DNA of 64,000 nucleotides from contig NZ_AOPZ01000017.1 in the NCBI RefSeq assembly GCF_000414115.1, forward strand, positions 62,001-126,000, in the 5' to 3' direction. The notes under the pieces are model-generated. The model saw only the letters and a list, made by a program, of their open reading frames with translations, had not been told where the DNA came from and did no database searches. Source of the DNA: Streptomyces aurantiacus JA 4570. Lineage in GTDB: Bacteria > Actinomycetota > Actinomycetes > Streptomycetales > Streptomycetaceae. Of this stretch, positions 1 through 7,228 are shown piece after piece. The position numbers and the translations under genes are program-made. Every line of letters begins with the position of its first letter. Position 1 is the first letter of the stretch.

Positions 1-388
1 CGATGTAGCCACGCAGGACGGTCGCCGAGATGTCCCTCAGGCCCACCGTGCCGAGGTGCGGAAGGATGTGGAGGCGGAAGCGGGCGTCGACGCGCTTGAT
101 CGTGCCAGGGGCGCCCCGCACGCCCTCCTTCCAGAAGCGGGTGACGTAGTCGGCCAGCGTGATGGAGCCATCGCGCGGGTCGACGAACTCTCCACGCTCG
201 CTGTCGGTTCCGGCTCTGCGCAGCCACGCCTTGGCGTCCTCCAACGTGTCGAACGACATGTTCCGTACGCCGGGGATCCCGGCGACGCGGTACCGGGTGC
301 CCTTCCCGTAGCGGGCGGTGCGCTCCCGCTTGCCGCTGGTGGGGTCCTTCTTCTTGTTGATCCAGCGGTCTTCTATATAGCCGGCCAA
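1..388 (-). CDS. int: Tyrosine site-specific integrase, N-terminal part (runs off the left edge)
   Basis: The minus strand reads an N-terminus beginning AGYIEDRWINKKKDP, with RERTARYGKGTRYRVAGIPG and DPRDGSITLADYV following. This is the SAM-like arm-binding region typical of integrases from actinomycete integrative elements. About 129 residues are present; the catalytic domain with the Arg-His-Arg-Tyr residues lies outside the window. I place the start at a TTG codon (388) because a GAGGAAG ribosome site (392-398) sits just upstream and family members begin MAGYIEDRW. It follows the excisionase-like gene on the same strand, 46 nt downstream of that stop, the usual xis-int order. The family is clear; whether the gene is intact cannot be seen. 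Confidence 0.85.
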   Translation of the reverse strand, partial: MAGYIEDRWINKKKDPTSGKRERTARYGKGTRYRVAGIPGVRNMSFDTLEDAKAWLRRAGTDSERGEFVDPRDGSITLADYVTRFWKEGVRGAPGTIKRVDARFRLHILPHLGTVGLRDISATVLRGYI

Positions 389-434
389 GTACTTCCTCGG
401 GGTTGGGGGTGGGGGTGCCGCTACCGCTGGTGCG

Positions 435-752
435 TCAGGCCGTAGCCGAGTGGTCGACCCGACGCTGCGGGGCCGCGCTCACGGGGTCGAGGGCCGGGTT
501 GGAGCGCGAGTCGGCCAGCTCCTGCTCCCGTATCCAGGCGTCGAGCGCGTCGAGCCGGTACGTCACCCGCCCACGGGCCCCCATCCGGAAGCTCGGTGGC
601 CCCTGCCGCCGGTGCCGCCAGACGTAGAGCGTGCGCGGCGAGATACCGAGATAAGCCGCCGCTTCCTGCACGCCAAGAAATGCCCGTCCTATGGCGGAGG
701 CATTCGGAAGCGCGGAGTAACGACGCTGGGAAAGCGGGGCGACTTCAGACAA
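435..752 (-). CDS. xis: Excisionase-like small helix-turn-helix protein
   Basis: The 105-residue protein has a MerR/excisionase-type winged HTH at about residues 28-72: FLGVQEAAAYLGISPRTLY, then WRHRRQGPPSFRMG and VTYRLDALDAWIREQE. Such proteins bind attachment-site DNA and steer the neighbouring integrase towards excision. It lies just upstream of int on the same strand. The first 20 or so residues are not conserved in the family, so the true start may lie further in. The tail (residues 80-105) is low complexity. A role as a plain regulator rather than recombination directionality factor is possible. Confidence 0.8.
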   Translation of the reverse strand: MSEVAPLSQRRYSALPNASAIGRAFLGVQEAAAYLGISPRTLYVWRHRRQGPPSFRMGARGRVTYRLDALDAWIREQELADSRSNPALDPVSAAPQRRVDHSATA

Positions 753-929
753 GAAGGGGTCCTTCGGCTAGGAATTTGGATTCACGAGCGCCCCGTCACG
801 ACGATTGGCTCCATGCCGTGGCGGCAATTCCTCGGCAGGACCCTTTTCCACTGGCCGCAGGACCTGCTGCGCAAGGCTCTGCGCGACGGATGGAGACGGG
901 ACCGCCTCGGGAGACTCAATAGTCCGGAG

Positions 930-956
930 GATCCCCGGTTTTGCTAACCGGGGATC
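930..956. terminator. Perfect 11-bp inverted repeat, terminator or operator
   Basis: Arms GATCCCCGGTT and AACCGGGGATC are separated by TTGCT. The repeat lies 6 nt beyond the stop of the XRE gene (minus strand), so a transcription terminator is the simplest reading. Its right half, AACCGGGGATC, occurs again at 1332-1342 in the promoter region of the same gene, so an operator role is also possible. Confidence 0.6.
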
Positions 957-961
957 GTCGG

Positions 962-1246
962 CTATGTTGCGCCCTCGCTGAGCGGGGCCAGCGGCTGAGC
1001 GCGACAGCCGAGCAACGCGTGCGGGGCGACATCAAGGGCCATGGCGATGGCTACGAGATCGTCGATGTCGCAGCGCCGGACCCTGCGTTCGATGCGGGAG
1101 ACAGCAGTGAAGGTCATGGGGCGCCCAAGCGCGGTGACGCGACTGGCGAGCTGGCGCTGGGAATAGCCGAGTGCGGTGCGAGTGGACTCGATGGCGCGGG
1201 CAACGGCCTGTCCTGCGGGCCCGATTCGGAGAGGACGTGGAGGCAT
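962..1246 (-). CDS. XRE-family transcriptional regulator
   Basis: The 94-residue protein is essentially one HTH_3/XRE domain. ALGYSQRQLASRVTALGRP and TFTAVSRIERRVRRCDIDDL form the recognition helices, and VAIAMALDVAPHALLG is the usual closing helix. Small Cro/C1-like proteins of this size often control integrated elements. It sits between the excisionase-like gene and the debris at 1.4-2.4 kb and is transcribed away from the latter. No clear Shine-Dalgarno precedes the ATG at 1246. Autoregulation is suggested by the repeated AACCGGGGATC sequence before and after the gene, but that is inference. Confidence 0.8.
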   Translation of the reverse strand: MPPRPLRIGPAGQAVARAIESTRTALGYSQRQLASRVTALGRPMTFTAVSRIERRVRRCDIDDLVAIAMALDVAPHALLGCRAQPLAPLSEGAT

Positions 1247-1501
1247 GGTCGTGTTGCAGCTTCCGCACGCCGCCTCAGGGAAGCGCTATTCGTCTGCTGT
1301 GAGCGATGCGCTGTACGACGGCGATTTCGGCAACCGGGGATCTGGGCCTACTGCATTCGCGGCCCATCAGGAAGTTGTACTGAGTTCATGAGTTAACTCT
1401 GAAGTTTTGGGCTGTAGGTGTGGCTGTGTCGCCCACGCATCAGCGCACCATCCCCTGCCCGAATCCCCCCGCCCCCGATTCACGAAAGGTGGTCGATCTA
1501 C
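1247..1501. promoter_or_regulatory. Upstream region of the XRE gene with repeated half-site and a palindrome
   Basis: AACCGGGGATC at 1332-1342 copies the right arm of the hairpin at 930-956, within a similar context (TTT followed by a few bases then the half-site). A perfect 10-bp palindrome GAGTTAACTC lies at 1390-1399. No gene is visible between the XRE start and the broken gene at 1502. Confidence 0.4.
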
Positions 1502-1812
1502 ATCGCCCGTATCCGCACCACCAAGCCCGAGGCGTTCGCATCCGAGTCCCTGGCAGCAGTCCCCTCTCCGCCGAGCGGACCTTCTTCGGACTGCTCACCC
1601 AGGCCGACGACCACTGCCGGTACCGCGACCAGGCAGCCGTCATCACCGGCCGGCTGTGGTCCCTGCGCCCCGAGCACGGGCCCATGGGCGTCGAGGACGA
1701 CCTCAACCAGCTCCACACCGCTGGCCTGATCTGCCGCTACAAGAGTGCGGACGGGAAGCGGTACCTGCACATCGTCACCTGCCCTGCGTCCTTGCTGCCA
1801 GCCCCGCTGTAA
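1502..1812 (+). pseudogene. Broken phage/ICE-type hypothetical protein gene
   Basis: The sequence resembles a small protein family common in actinomycete prophages and integrative elements (ARIRTxKPEAFASESLAAV, then AERTFFGLLTQADDH, LWSLRPEH, LICRYKSADGKRYLHIVT). Three lesions are visible. The expected start codon after the ribosome site AAAGGTGG (1485-1492) is now ATC at 1502. About one base is missing in the C-run near 1561-1564, so the first half (IARIRTTKPEAFASESLAAV) and second half (LSAERTFFG onward) are in different frames. Similarity stops at HIVT (1779), after which a short unrelated tail runs to the stop. The function of the intact family is unknown to me. Confidence 0.7.
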
Positions 1813-1944
1813 CTGCAGGAGCGGGCGCACCGACTGACGGTTGTGCTGCCGCGCGACACGCGCCTCGTAGACAGAGACGACGAGCGAGGCAACCGCGATC
1901 ACGACCGCACATATGGCCACGACGGTTTCTGTGCCTACTCGCAT
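1777..1944 (-). pseudogene. Truncated small membrane-anchored protein gene
   Basis: From an ATG at 1944 with GGAGGG just upstream, the minus strand reads one transmembrane helix (TVVAICAVVIAVASLVVSVY) followed by EARVARQHNRQSVRPLLQLQ and RGW. This is the conserved start of a Streptomyces hypothetical membrane protein family. Similarity ends around residue 56 (coordinate about 1777), exactly where the opposing broken gene also loses similarity. The reading frame then continues as meaningless antisense of that gene. The two therefore look like ends joined by a deletion. Confidence 0.55.
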
Positions 1945-2146
1945 CCGACCCTCCGGTCGAAGCACCCGCTCGGGCAGTAGCGGCTGACTGTGCCCCAGGT
2001 TGAGGCTGGCACAGATCGTCGGCCAGTACGGCTTGGCCGCCATGATTGCGACCAACGCTCGGTGATGGCGTCCCACGAACAGCATTACGGGACAAGCCTG
2101 AAGCGGAGCACCGGTGGCTGCGAGCGAGATCCTGCTCATGACGTAG

Positions 2147-2382
2147 GTGTCGGGGGAAGCCAACGAGGCCGTGGAGCTGTACCGGCGCCTGCACGGGTGG
2201 GGACCGACGGTGCCGTCACCGCCACCCTGCCCGAGGTCCAGGGCGGGGTGTGCGCGGCTGCCACGGCCATCTCGGTCGCCCTCAGCCACATCTCGCCGAA
2301 CAGCACCGCACGAGAAGTGTGGGACCGCTACCTGGCGTTCGGGTACGCCCGTGCGAAGAGGGAGAACGCGGCACAATCCTGA
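2147..2382 (+). pseudogene. Possible frameshifted small ORF of unknown identity
   Basis: A reading frame beginning GTG at 2147 gives SGEANEAVELYRRLHGWG. A shift in the GGGG run near 2200 would join it to TDGAVTATLPEVQGGVCAAA and then SPNSTAREVWDRYLAFGYAR, ending at a TGA at 2380-2382. The composition of both halves looks protein-like, but I recognise no family and no ribosome site is evident. It may equally be non-coding debris. Confidence 0.3.
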
Positions 2383-2447
2383 GACACGTCGGCCCCTGAC
2401 GCTACGTTGGGGGAGCCGCCGTTGTCGTACAGGCCCAAAGGAACGCC

Positions 2448-2864
2448 GTGGCAGACGCCTTGCAGACGAACCCCGGATGCGTCGCAGTCATCCTCACGAG
2501 CCGCCAGGAGATCATCCTCCAGCACCGTGACGACAAGCCCGAGATCTGTTGGCCGGGGTACTGGTCGCTTCCCGGAGGCGGAGCCGAGCCGGGTGAGACA
2601 CCGATGGACACCGTCCTCAGGGAGATCAAGGAAGAGACCGGGGTCGTTCCGGACGAGATCGCTGAGGTCCCGGTCACGCCGTACGAGCCCGCCAAGAACC
2701 CGCCGCACGTGTTCCTCGGCTCATGGGACGGTGCGGAACAAGACCTAGTCCTTGGGGAAGGGCAGGCGCTGCGGCTGTTCCCGATGAGCCAGCTGCCGCA
2801 GAAGATGCCTCCTCATATCCGTCATTACATTGATCAACTGATCCGCGGAGTTACCGAGTCGTAG
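2448..2864 (+). CDS. NUDIX hydrolase
   Basis: The 138-residue protein carries a complete Nudix box, GGAEPGETPMDTVLREIKEE followed by TGV, fitting GX5EX7REUXEEXGU. It would hydrolyse a nucleoside diphosphate linked to another moiety using a divalent metal held by the REUXEE glutamates. The start is GTG at 2448, preceded by AAAGGA. The substrate cannot be predicted. In the integrative element pSAM2 a Nudix protein (Pif) confers transfer immunity, so cargo of the degraded element at the left end is plausible, but a chromosomal housekeeping role is equally possible. Confidence 0.85.
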   Translation: MADALQTNPGCVAVILTSRQEIILQHRDDKPEICWPGYWSLPGGGAEPGETPMDTVLREIKEETGVVPDEIAEVPVTPYEPAKNPPHVFLGSWDGAEQDLVLGEGQALRLFPMSQLPQKMPPHIRHYIDQLIRGVTES

Positions 2865-3239
2865 CTCGGAGCCCGGCACTGCGGCCCAAGACGCTGCCTC
2901 CGTCAACCTCACCGTGAGGTCGTTCGGCGACTGATTTCCTCCCGCGTCTCCCGCCCTGGCTGGACAGACGTGGCCGTGTGCGAGAACGATGAGCCACGCG
3001 GCCACCCACTCGCATGGCCTTCGAAAGTAAGGCCCCACATGGCGTGCTCACCTGGCATTCCCGTTCGACACACCGTCGGCGCCGCTGACCGCCGGCGAGA
3101 TCTGGGGCGCCTCCCCCAAGCGCCGAACAGCCCCGGACGGGACCATCGGCCCCTTCAACCGCAGGCCCGACATGATGAGGCTCGGAGCATGGCCGCCACG
3201 CCGGTCCACGACCCGCACACCTCAACCATGGAGGTCTCC
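2865..3239. promoter_or_regulatory. Intergenic region ahead of the first USP gene
   Basis: No convincing gene is visible on either strand. It contains a small dyad CCTCACCGTGAGG just after the NUDIX gene and, at 3139-3152, the first copy of the GGGnC-N4-GGCCC dyad. A strong GGAGGT ribosome site at 3230-3235 sets the start of the USP gene. Confidence 0.5.
3139..3152. promoter_or_regulatory. DevR-box-like dyad upstream of USP
   Basis: GGGAC-CATC-GGCCC, 87 nt before the USP start. It is the copy closest to the mycobacterial half-site GGGAC. Assigning it to the DevR-like protein at 23952 is inference from repetition across the cluster. Confidence 0.5.
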
Positions 3240-4130
3240 ATGATTCGCCCCGTCACCGCCGGCCTGGACGGCTCCCCCGAAAGCCTGGCGGCCGCAGAGT
3301 GGGCCGCTCGCGAGGCCGAGGACCGCGGCCTCCCCTTGCGTCTCGTACAGGCATGGATCTGGCGGCAGCAGGACGTGCCCGTCGCGGAGGACCTGGACAC
3401 CCAGAAGCGATGGGCCCTGAGCGTCCTGGAAGAGGCCAAGGACCTGGTGTGCGATCGGCATCCGGGCCTGGCCGTCAGCACGGAGCTCATCTGCGACACG
3501 GCACCTGCCGTGCTGTTGGCCGAGGCGGAGGCGGCCGAGATGCTCGTGCTGGGTTCCAGTGGCCACGGGGCCGTCGCCGGATTCCTGCTGGGCTCCGTCG
3601 GACAGCAAGTCCTGGCCCGGGCGCAGCGCCCAGTGATCTTGGTGCGGGCCGGCCATCGCCCGGCCAACGAGGGCGGCGGTGCAGCGGAGCACGACAGCGG
3701 GAACGTGGTCGTCGGTCTGCAGGAACCCGCTGAGATTCCCGCGCCGCTCCTCGAATTCGCCTTCAACGCGGCCGCCGTCCGCGGTTCCGCCCTGCACGCG
3801 GTCCACGCGCCCGACCTGCCGCCGCTGTACGGGTACGGCCCTGCCGTAGGGCGGCTGGCCGGGCAGGAGGGCGGGATCACGAGGCAGGCGGAGAGGGCAC
3901 TGACGGACGCTTTGAGGCCGTGGCGTGAGAGGTACCCGAAGGTGCCGGTGACCCACGCCGTCGAACTGGCGCATGCCTCCAGCGTCGTCCTCTCGGCCGC
4001 CCCGCAGGCCGGTCTGGTGGTGGTCGGCCGCAAGATGCACCGTCGCGCCCTCGGCATGCGTATCGGACCGGTCGCACACGCCGTACTGCACCACGCCACC
4101 GCCCCCGTCGCGGTCGTCCCGCACGACTGA
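3240..4130 (+). CDS. Universal stress protein, two tandem Usp domains
   Basis: The 296-residue protein has an N-terminal Usp domain (PVTAGLDGSPESLAAAEWAA; ATP-loop signature LVLGSSGHGAVAGFLLGSVG) and a C-terminal Usp domain ending GLVVVGRKMHRRALGMRIGP and [17 protein letters not shown]. The G-2X-G-9X-G(S/T) pattern in the first domain suggests ATP binding; the second has a looser version. Tandem USPs of this size belong to the DosR dormancy regulon in mycobacteria. The ATG at 3240 is chosen from the GGAGGT at 3230-3235. It is the first of five related USPs in this window and leads into PPDK. Confidence 0.9.
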   Translation: MIRPVTAGLDGSPESLAAAEWAAREAEDRGLPLRLVQAWIWRQQDVPVAEDLDTQKRWALSVLEEAKDLVCDRHPGLAVSTELICDTAPAVLLAEAEAAEMLVLGSSGHGAVAGFLLGSVGQQVLARAQRPVILVRAGHRPANEGGGAAEHDSGNVVVGLQEPAEIPAPLLEFAFNAAAVRGSALHAVHAPDLPPLYGYGPAVGRLAGQEGGITRQAERALTDALRPWRERYPKVPVTHAVELAHASSVVLSAAPQAGLVVVGRKMHRRALGMRIGPVAHAVLHHATAPVAVVPHD

Positions 4131-4167
4131 CGCCCCACGGCGCGCAACGCCAGGGGACCGGAATCCG

Positions 4168-4195
4168 TGCCCCAGGGCCGGACGGCCCTGGGGCA
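4168..4195. terminator. 12-bp perfect stem-loop between USP and ppdK (also contains a DevR-box-like core)
   Basis: Arms TGCCCCAGGGCC and GGCCCTGGGGCA pair perfectly around GGAC, starting 37 nt after the USP stop. A strong hairpin at this position suggests a terminator. Its centre, 4175-4188 (GGGCC-GGAC-GGCCC), also matches the regulatory dyad seen elsewhere, 172 nt before ppdK, so the two readings cannot be separated by eye. Confidence 0.55.
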
Positions 4196-4360
4196 GCGAC
4201 CGTCCAGCACCTGCTGCATCGAGACGACGCGTCCGACACTGAAGGCCCGGGGCGCCCGGGAGGAGCCGGTTCCGTACCCCTGACCGCTGACCCGACCCCG
4301 CCGAACGGCGCGCGACCTCAGCCCGGTCCTCCCTCAGACACCGGAAGGAAGTGCACCGCC

Positions 4361-7048
4361 ATGGTCCAGTACGTGTACGAGTTCGCCGAGGGCAACCGCG
4401 ACATGGCCGACCTGCTCGGCGGCAAGGGTGCCAACTTGGCAGAGATGACCCGACTGGGCCTTCCTGTGCCACCCGGGTTCACGGTCACCACCGATGCCTG
4501 CCGGGCCTTCCTCGCCACGGGGACCGAGCCGGACGGCCTGGCTGACGAGATCGCCGACTGCCTCGGCGTTTTGGAGCGGTCGGCAGGGCGTCGGCTCGGG
4601 CAGCCGGATGACCCGCTGCTGCTCTCGGTCCGGTCCGGAGCTCGATTCTCCATGCCGGGGATGATGGAGACGATCCTCGACATCGGCCTCACCGACGACT
4701 CCGTACGAGGGCTGGCCAAGGTGTCCGGGAGCGAGCGCTTCGCCTGGGACTCCTACCGCCGCCTCCTGCAGATGTTCGGCAGCACCGTGATGGGCGTCGA
4801 CCCCGCGCTGTTCGAGGCAGCCCTCACCCGTCTCAAGGACTCCCTGAACTACCGGGACGATCTGCACCTGGACGCGCCGGACCTCGCCCGGCTCGTCGAG
4901 ACCTACAAGAACCTGATCAGCGGGGAAACCGGCAAAGACTTCCCGCAGGATCCCACTGAGCAGCTGCGCCGGTCGATCCGAGCCGTCTTCGAGTCCTGGA
5001 ACGGCCAACGCGCGCGCCTGTACCGCCGGCGCGAGCACATCTCCGACACTCTGGGCACCGCAGTCAACGTACAGCGCATGGTCTTCGGCAACCTCGGTCC
5101 CGACTCCGGCAGCGGTGTCGCCTTCACCCGTGATCCGGCCACGGGTCGCCGCCGCCCCTACGGCGACTACCTGCCCAATGCGCAGGGCGAGGACGTCGTC
5201 GCGGGCATCCGCAACACCGTCCCGCTGACCGACCTCGAACGCCTCGACCCCACGTCGTACGCCCAACTACGGGACCATCTAGAGGCGTTGGAGGGCCATT
5301 ACCGGGATCTGTGCGACGTCGAGTTCACCATCGAGCGTGGCACCTTGTGGATGCTTCAGACCCGCGTGGGCAAGCGCACGGCCGAGGCCGCGTTCGCCAT
5401 CGCCGCCGGGCTCGCCGAGGAAGGTCTGATCACCCACGACGAGGCGCTGGCCCGCGTCAGCGGCGACGAAGCCGCCCGGCTGATGTTCCCGCGGTTCGAC
5501 ACGGCTGCCGTCGGGGAGGCGCTGGCGCACGGCATCCCGGCCTCGCCGGGCGCTGCCGTCGGCGCCGCGGTGTTCGACTGCGCCGAGGCCGTCCGGCGCG
5601 CCGCCGCCGGGGAGAAGGTCGTCCTCGTACGGCAGGAGACCACACCGGACGATCTGCCCGGAATGGTGGCCGCTCAGGCGGTGCTCACCAGCCGGGGCGG
5701 CAAGACGAGCCACGCGGCCGTGGTCGCCCGCGGCATGGGCAAGGTCTGTGTGTGCGGCGCCGAAGACCTCGTCATCGACCCGCCGGGACGCCGTTGCACC
5801 ACTGCGGGCGGCGTCACCATCGAAGAGGGCATGGTCATCTCCGTCGACGGCTCCACGGGAACCCTGTACGCCGGGGTGGCACCGCTGGTCGATTCCGAGG
5901 TCATGCGGTACTTCGAGACGGGTGAGCGCTCCGGCGAGCTGGTCGACGCCGTTGCCCGTGCCCTGGACCGGGCCGACGCTGTACGGCGCCTGGGGGTCCG
6001 GGCCAACGCCGACACTCCCGAAGACGCCGCGCGCGCCCGCCGGTTCGGCGCCGAGGGGATCGGGCTCTGCCGCACCGAGCACATGTTCCTCGGCGACCGG
6101 AGGAAGCTCGTCGAGGCGATGATTCTCGCCCACACCGACGCCGACCGCGTACGGGCGCTGGACGCTCTCCTGCCGCTGCAGCGGCAGGACTTCATCGGCA
6201 TTCTGGAGGCGATGGACGGGCTGCCGGTGACCATCCGCCTCCTCGATCCGCCCCTGCACGAGTTCCTGCCCGACCGCACCGAGCTGTCCGTCCGTATCGC
6301 CACCGCCGAGGCCCAGGGCAACCCGCCCAGCGCGCACGACGCCGAACTGCTGGCAGCCGTGAACCGGATGCATGAGGAGAACCCGATGCTCGGTCTGCGC
6401 GGCGTGCGCCTCGGACTGGTGGCACCGGGCCTGACCGCGATGCAGGTCCGAGCCCTCGCGGAAGCGATCGTGGAACGCAAGCGGGCGGGCGGCGATCCCC
6501 GGGCGGAGATCATGGTGCCGCTGATCGATGCGGTCGAAGAACTGCGCCTGGTGCGTGAGGAAGTGGATGAGACACTCGCCGCTGTCTCCGAGGCTTCGGG
6601 GATGGCAGTCCGCTGCCCGGTCGGCACGATGATCGAGCTACCCAGGGCTGCCCTGACGGCAGGTCAGATCGCGCAGGAGGCGGCGTTCTTCTCCTTCGGC
6701 ACCAACGACCTCACCCAGACCACCTGGGGCTACTCCCGCGACGACGTCGAAGCGGCGTTCTTCTCCGCCTACCTGGACAAGGGCATCTTCAAAGTCTCCC
6801 CGTTCGAGACCATCGACCCCGAAGGCGTGGGCCGACTCGTCCGCATCGCCGTCGCCGAAGGCCGTGCGGCGCGGCCCGATCTGAAGGTCGGGGTCTGTGG
6901 TGAACACGGCGGTGACCCCGCGTCCGTCCACTTCTTCCACGCCGCGGACCTCGACTACGTCTCCTGTTCGCCGTTCCGCGTACCCGTGGCCCGCCTCGAG
7001 GCCGGACGGGCCGCGCTCACCGACACGGAGGCGTCCGACAGCAGGTGA
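4361..7048 (+). CDS. ppdK: Pyruvate, phosphate dikinase
   Basis: This 895-residue enzyme interconverts pyruvate + ATP + Pi and phosphoenolpyruvate + AMP + PPi. The order is typical: N-terminal ATP-binding region (LLGGKGANLAEMTRLGLPVP; VRSGARFSMPGMMETILDIG), central phosphohistidine domain (SRGGKTSHAAVVARGMG, His near residue 451) and C-terminal PEP/pyruvate barrel (GIGLCRTEHMF; SFGTNDLTQTTWGYSRDD; catalytic Cys in VGVCGEHGGDP). The length matches bacterial PPDK. GGAAGGA at 4343-4349 precedes the ATG. In this cluster it probably works in the PEP- or PPi-saving direction during low oxygen. Next to adhE and two USPs, it fits the DevR-type regulon arrangement. Confidence 0.95.
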   Translation: MVQYVYEFAEGNRDMADLLGGKGANLAEMTRLGLPVPPGFTVTTDACRAFLATGTEPDGLADEIADCLGVLERSAGRRLGQPDDPLLLSVRSGARFSMPGMMETILDIGLTDDSVRGLAKVSGSERFAWDSYRRLLQMFGSTVMGVDPALFEAALTRLKDSLNYRDDLHLDAPDLARLVETYKNLISGETGKDFPQDPTEQLRRSIRAVFESWNGQRARLYRRREHISDTLGTAVNVQRMVFGNLGPDSGSGVAFTRDPATGRRRPYGDYLPNAQGEDVVAGIRNTVPLTDLERLDPTSYAQLRDHLEALEGHYRDLCDVEFTIERGTLWMLQTRVGKRTAEAAFAIAAGLAEEGLITHDEALARVSGDEAARLMFPRFDTAAVGEALAHGIPASPGAAVGAAVFDCAEAVRRAAAGEKVVLVRQETTPDDLPGMVAAQAVLTSRGGKTSHAAVVARGMGKVCVCGAEDLVIDPPGRRCTTAGGVTIEEGMVISVDGSTGTLYAGVAPLVDSEVMRYFETGERSGELVDAVARALDRADAVRRLGVRANADTPEDAARARRFGAEGIGLCRTEHMFLGDRRKLVEAMILAHTDADRVRALDALLPLQRQDFIGILEAMDGLPVTIRLLDPPLHEFLPDRTELSVRIATAEAQGNPPSAHDAELLAAVNRMHEENPMLGLRGVRLGLVAPGLTAMQVRALAEAIVERKRAGGDPRAEIMVPLIDAVEELRLVREEVDETLAAVSEASGMAVRCPVGTMIELPRAALTAGQIAQEAAFFSFGTNDLTQTTWGYSRDDVEAAFFSAYLDKGIFKVSPFETIDPEGVGRLVRIAVAEGRAARPDLKVGVCGEHGGDPASVHFFHAADLDYVSCSPFRVPVARLEAGRAALTDTEASDSR

Positions 7049-7054
7049 AGACAG

Positions 7055-7072
7055 CAGGGCCGTCCGGCCCTG
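7055..7072. promoter_or_regulatory. 7-bp dyad with DevR-box-like core between ppdK and adhE
   Basis: CAGGGCC-GTCC-GGCCCTG begins 6 nt after the ppdK stop; the core 7057-7070 matches GGGCC-N4-GGCCC. It lies 156 nt before the adhE start. It could serve as a regulator site for adhE or as part of a ppdK terminator. Confidence 0.45.
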
Positions 7073-7228
7073 GACACCGGTACCCGTCGGCCGCTCCCCC
7101 GGTGCGCAACGGCACCTGGGTTCACCACCGGTTCCGCGCGACGCTCGTGGTGGTAGGGGCGTGGGCCCAGGGACAGATCCTCACGCCGCCTGCTCTACGG
7201 ATTCAGCTCTCGACGACGGAGGCCCCCG

